From DASUUR01 sp036373975 (GTDB taxonomy: Bacteria; Patescibacteriota; Saccharimonadia; Saccharimonadales; Saccharimonadaceae), in NCBI GenBank assembly GCA_036373975.1, contig DASUUR010000059.1, positions 1-28,742 on the forward strand: DNA of 28,742 bases, given 5' to 3'. Positions 26,053 through 28,742 of the stretch are shown here, piece after piece. Under the pieces are notes generated by a model. The model was not told the DNA's origin. It saw only the letters and a list, made by a program, of their open reading frames with translations, and ran no database searches. Each line of letters starts with the position of its first letter. Positions within the stretch are counted from its first letter, which is position 1. Position numbers and translations under genes: made by a program.

Positions 26053-27468
26053 TTACTCGAGCGACACCACACTCTCCGCCCACAGCTGCAATTCCTGCAA
26101 TAAGAACTGTTGTTGGTCGTCGGTGGTTGTTGCCGCAATACGCTGTAAGTCTGCCATAAAAGCCGGGATTCGGGCCTGGATTTTTTGCGACTTATACGCC
26201 TCCCAACTTGTACGCTCTTCTTCACTCAATATCTGTGGGAAATTGCGTGCTTTGTAATGCAACAATAGTTTCGTTAATCGATCATCGGCAAAATGTGGAT
26301 TAAACTTAGCGATATCTTGCGCGGTTGCATTGCGCACTGCCTCAATTTTGACCTTATCGCTATCGGGCGTAAAGTTATCGTAGAGCTGATCCTCAACATC
26401 TTGTGACTTAGGGAATTTTTTGCCACCAAGCACTTGGCTAAGGTCATGTATAAGCTCGGGGTTCTTAAATAGCGCCGCACGGTGTTCCTGTACCAGTTCG
26501 GGGGTCATTTGGATACGCGCCCATGCGTCCTCATGTTCCAACACCCCAAGCGGCGCAACAGCTGGGCAGCGGTTATAGGCCAGTTCTTTAATGGGCAAGG
26601 GCACAAAGTCAGGCTGTTGCCGCTCTTCGCGCTTGGCGTACAGGCGCCGGCGCATATCCTCTACGCTCATCCCCACAAAGAGCGCTGGGTTTAGACGGAG
26701 ATCGTAAACGAGCACACTTCCGGGTTTGCTACCGTGGCCAATTGGTACTGCAACCGTTGTTTTATGAAACTGTGAATCATAGCGGCCGCTACTATACACA
26801 AATAGCTGCGGCTTTGTTGGATCTACCAACTGCATCACGGCTTTCTTGTCGCGCATAGCGAACAGGTATTCGTAGAGTTTTGGTTGCTTGGCACGGATTA
26901 GCCGGGTCACCGCAATCAGCGCCCGAACATCGCTAAGGGCATCGTGCGCTTGCATGTGCTCGAGGTTGTTTTCGGCGGTTAACAGCTCGAGCCGGTTGGT
27001 GCCAGCGCCATGTTTATCTACCGGCCAGTTTATGCCCTCGGGCCTAAGTGCTCTGGTCATACGCACAACATCAAGCAAGTCCCACCGGCTGCATCCATTC
27101 TTCCAGCACCATTCGTACGGATCATAGAAATTACGCCACAAAGTGTTGCGCACAAATTCATCGTCGAAACGGATGTTATTAAATCCCACAGCGATGGTGT
27201 CGGGAGTAAATACTTCCTCGCTTACAAAGCGAGCGAATTCTGCCTCTGTAATCCCCTCTTCACGCGTTTTTTGCGGGGTAATACCAGTAACCATAATCGC
27301 ATATGGCGACGGCAAGATATCATCGGCAAGTTGCACCAAGATATTAACCGGCTCACCAACTGGTTCTAAATCTAAGGTTGTGCGTTGCCCAGCAAACTGC
27401 ATAACACGGTCAGTGCGCGGGTTCAAACCGCTCGTTTCAAGATCGTAAAAGAAAAAGCTCTTTGGCAT
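26053..27468 (-). CDS. sbcB: Exodeoxyribonuclease I
   Basis: 471 residues. The DEDDh exonuclease core is N-terminal: FFFYDLETSGLNPRTDRVMQ (Exo I), AVGFNNIRFDDEFVRNTL (Exo II) and MQAHDALSDVRALIAVTRL (Exo III, with catalytic His and Asp). The ExoI-specific SH3-like and C-terminal helical parts follow. It degrades single-stranded DNA 3' to 5' and works in mismatch repair and recombination. The start is 28 nt after the obgE stop, same strand, without SD; TATGGT 11 nt upstream is a possible -10. Almost abuts the convergent membrane protein gene. Confidence 0.94.
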   Translation of the reverse strand: MPKSFFFYDLETSGLNPRTDRVMQFAGQRTTLDLEPVGEPVNILVQLADDILPSPYAIMVTGITPQKTREEGITEAEFARFVSEEVFTPDTIAVGFNNIRFDDEFVRNTLWRNFYDPYEWCWKNGCSRWDLLDVVRMTRALRPEGINWPVDKHGAGTNRLELLTAENNLEHMQAHDALSDVRALIAVTRLIRAKQPKLYEYLFAMRDKKAVMQLVDPTKPQLFVYSSGRYDSQFHKTTVAVPIGHGSKPGSVLVYDLRLNPALFVGMSVEDMRRRLYAKREERQQPDFVPLPIKELAYNRCPAVAPLGVLEHEDAWARIQMTPELVQEHRAALFKNPELIHDLSQVLGGKKFPKSQDVEDQLYDNFTPDSDKVKIEAVRNATAQDIAKFNPHFADDRLTKLLLHYKARNFPQILSEEERTSWEAYKSQKIQARIPAFMADLQRIAATTTDDQQQFLLQELQLWAESVVSLE

Positions 27469-27496
27469 GCTTATAGACTACCATACTTAGGCATAG

Positions 27497-28742
27497 CTAC
27501 TGCTCAAGGAGTGTAAATTGATACCCCGTATTTTCGCCAATCACAATGATATCTTCGCCTTTTGCGCCAGCGCGGCGTAATTCATGGGCAATGCCCATTT
27601 TTTGTAGAATATCACGCAACCGGTTGACGCCGTGAACATTGCTAAAATTAGTACGCGCAGCAAACTTTTCGATCTTATCGCCAGTAACGATATAGCGACC
27701 TTCTTCGACGCGCACCTTCCAGCCCGCAGCTTGCTTGGCTTCGGTAAGACGGATGACCGGCAACCCGTCGTCCTCATCGTCTTGCTCCTGCATGACTGCT
27801 TCATCAGCGCGGACTTGCTCTATTTGCGTACGGAGCTCACGCAGCACTTCGGTAATGCCGCTATGAGAGCTAGACGATATAGCGAACAGCGGCGTCTCAG
27901 CAGGCACGACAGCCTGGAGCTCGCTCAGTTTCCAGGTAATCAGCTCTTCGTCGAGACCCTCGGTCTTAGTAAGCGCCACCACCTCTGGGCGGTGTACAAG
28001 CTCATCGCCATAGGCCGCAAGTTCTGCCCTGATTGTTTTGTAGGCGGCGGCAACATCGTCCTGGTAGGCATCGACTAAATGCAATAACACTGCGGTACGT
28101 TCAATGTGCCGCAAAAATGCATCGCCCAGACCCTTCCCTTCGCTTGCGCCTTCGATGAGCCCCGGAATGTCAGCAATCAAGATACTTGAGTCATCAATAT
28201 CTGCCACGCCTAAGTTTGGCGACAAAGTCGTAAAGGCATAGTCAGCGATCTCGGGGCGAGCATTACTAACAACACTTAAAAAGGTAGATTTACCAGCATT
28301 CGGGAACCCAACAAGCCCAACATCGGCCAGAAGCTTAAGCTCCAGCGTGGCTTCAAACGCCTCACCACTTTCGCCTACTTCAGCCACGCGAGGCGCCTGG
28401 CGAGTAGAGCTCTTGAAATGAGCGTTTCCAAAGCCACCATCACCGCCCTTTGCAACTACTGCCCGCATGCCATTGTGATCAAGGTCAACAATAAGCTCGC
28501 CGTTATCGCGGCGCACAACCGTGCCAACCGGTACCTTTACGAGCAGCTCCGCCCCGCTGCGACCATGGCGGTTGCGTTTTTGGCCAGACTCGCCATTCTC
28601 GGCTTTTAACTCTTGCTTGTAACGAAAACCAACAAGTGTATTAACATTTTCATCTGCGACAAAGATAACATCACCGCCACGTCCACCATCACCGCCGTCC
28701 GGGCCGCCTTTTTCTATAAATTTTTCGCGACGAAAACTAAGG
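27497..28742 (-). CDS. obgE: GTPase Obg (5' end beyond the window)
   Basis: 414 residues are visible and the N-terminus is cut by the window edge. The glycine-rich Obg domain begins SFRREKFIEKGGPDGGDGG and continues past GDVIFVADENVNTLVGFRYK. The G domain has GFPNAGKST (G1), the FTTLSPNLG switch region, DIPGLIEGASEGKGLG (G3) and TKTEG (G4). An acidic linker (EQDDEDDGL) leads to an OCT domain with FAARTNFSNVHGVNRLRDIL. Obg is an essential ribosome-assembly and stress GTPase. An internal GTG (28516) gives a shorter frame that is not the real start. sbcB follows by 28 nt, probably in one unit. Confidence 0.96.
   Translation of the reverse strand, partial: LSFRREKFIEKGGPDGGDGGRGGDVIFVADENVNTLVGFRYKQELKAENGESGQKRNRHGRSGAELLVKVPVGTVVRRDNGELIVDLDHNGMRAVVAKGGDGGFGNAHFKSSTRQAPRVAEVGESGEAFEATLELKLLADVGLVGFPNAGKSTFLSVVSNARPEIADYAFTTLSPNLGVADIDDSSILIADIPGLIEGASEGKGLGDAFLRHIERTAVLLHLVDAYQDDVAAAYKTIRAELAAYGDELVHRPEVVALTKTEGLDEELITWKLSELQAVVPAETPLFAISSSSHSGITEVLRELRTQIEQVRADEAVMQEQDDEDDGLPVIRLTEAKQAAGWKVRVEEGRYIVTGDKIEKFAARTNFSNVHGVNRLRDILQKMGIAHELRRAGAKGEDIIVIGENTGYQFTLLEQ

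Noticed and set aside
1..28742. CRISPR array, insertion sequence or rRNA
   Set aside because: No regularly spaced direct repeats, transposase motifs or conserved rRNA segments were seen on either strand.

Overview
The window looks like a chromosome segment of a Patescibacteria (CPR) bacterium, most probably Candidatus Saccharibacteria (TM7). This is an inference from content; no 16S gene is present. The signs are an AT-leaning housekeeping background, a stand-alone VKOR, TrhO, a membrane-anchored peptide-binding protein without its permeases, Obg/UvrA/UvrC/SbcB coded mostly on one strand, and many core genes without a Shine-Dalgarno (SD) site. UGA is used as stop (for example at the ends of pepP and of the 2987-3766 gene), so this is not a UGA-recoded CPR lineage.

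Layout. 1-2110: start of an unidentified gene, nnrD (NAD(P)HX repair), an FMN split-barrel protein and VKOR. 2192-4376: an island of three GC-rich minus-strand orphan genes. 4496-10578: orphan C39-like protein, tRNA-Leu(GAG), peptide-binding protein, secG, a holin-like membrane protein, pepP, uvrC. 10603-11804: two GC-rich orphans, one secreted or membrane-anchored. 11808-16173: trhO, an ABC exporter, rplY (L25/CTC), a DedA protein. 16194-17817: three consecutive GC-rich orphans. 17863-19013: VOC/PhnB-like protein and TauE/SafE exporter, tail to tail with overlapping stops. 19173-20725: a three-gene operon of small mutually related proteins (the middle one frameshifted), then a small membrane protein. 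20986-22779: two divergent genes joining a deoxyribosyltransferase-like Rossmannoid domain to a ribbon-helix-helix (RHH) DNA-binding tail, plus a third related domain without the tail. 22762-28742: uvrA, a small basic membrane protein, sbcB and a 5'-truncated obgE.

Two expression styles stand out. Many conserved genes (nnrD, FMN protein, C39-like, trhO, dedA, both NDT-RHH genes, uvrA, probably uvrC) have a -10 element ending only 6-11 nt before the start codon and no SD, which predicts leaderless mRNAs. Most of the GC-rich orphans instead have a recognisable promoter, a 5' UTR, an SD and usually a GC-rich hairpin terminator, so they behave like self-contained expression cassettes between core genes.

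The strongest candidates for something undescribed are the NDT-RHH locus with its palindromic operator-like sites, the triplet of small beta-rich paralogues, and the class of autonomous GC-rich cassettes. No CRISPR array, insertion sequence, rRNA or prophage was seen. There is no gene-free stretch above 300 bases.
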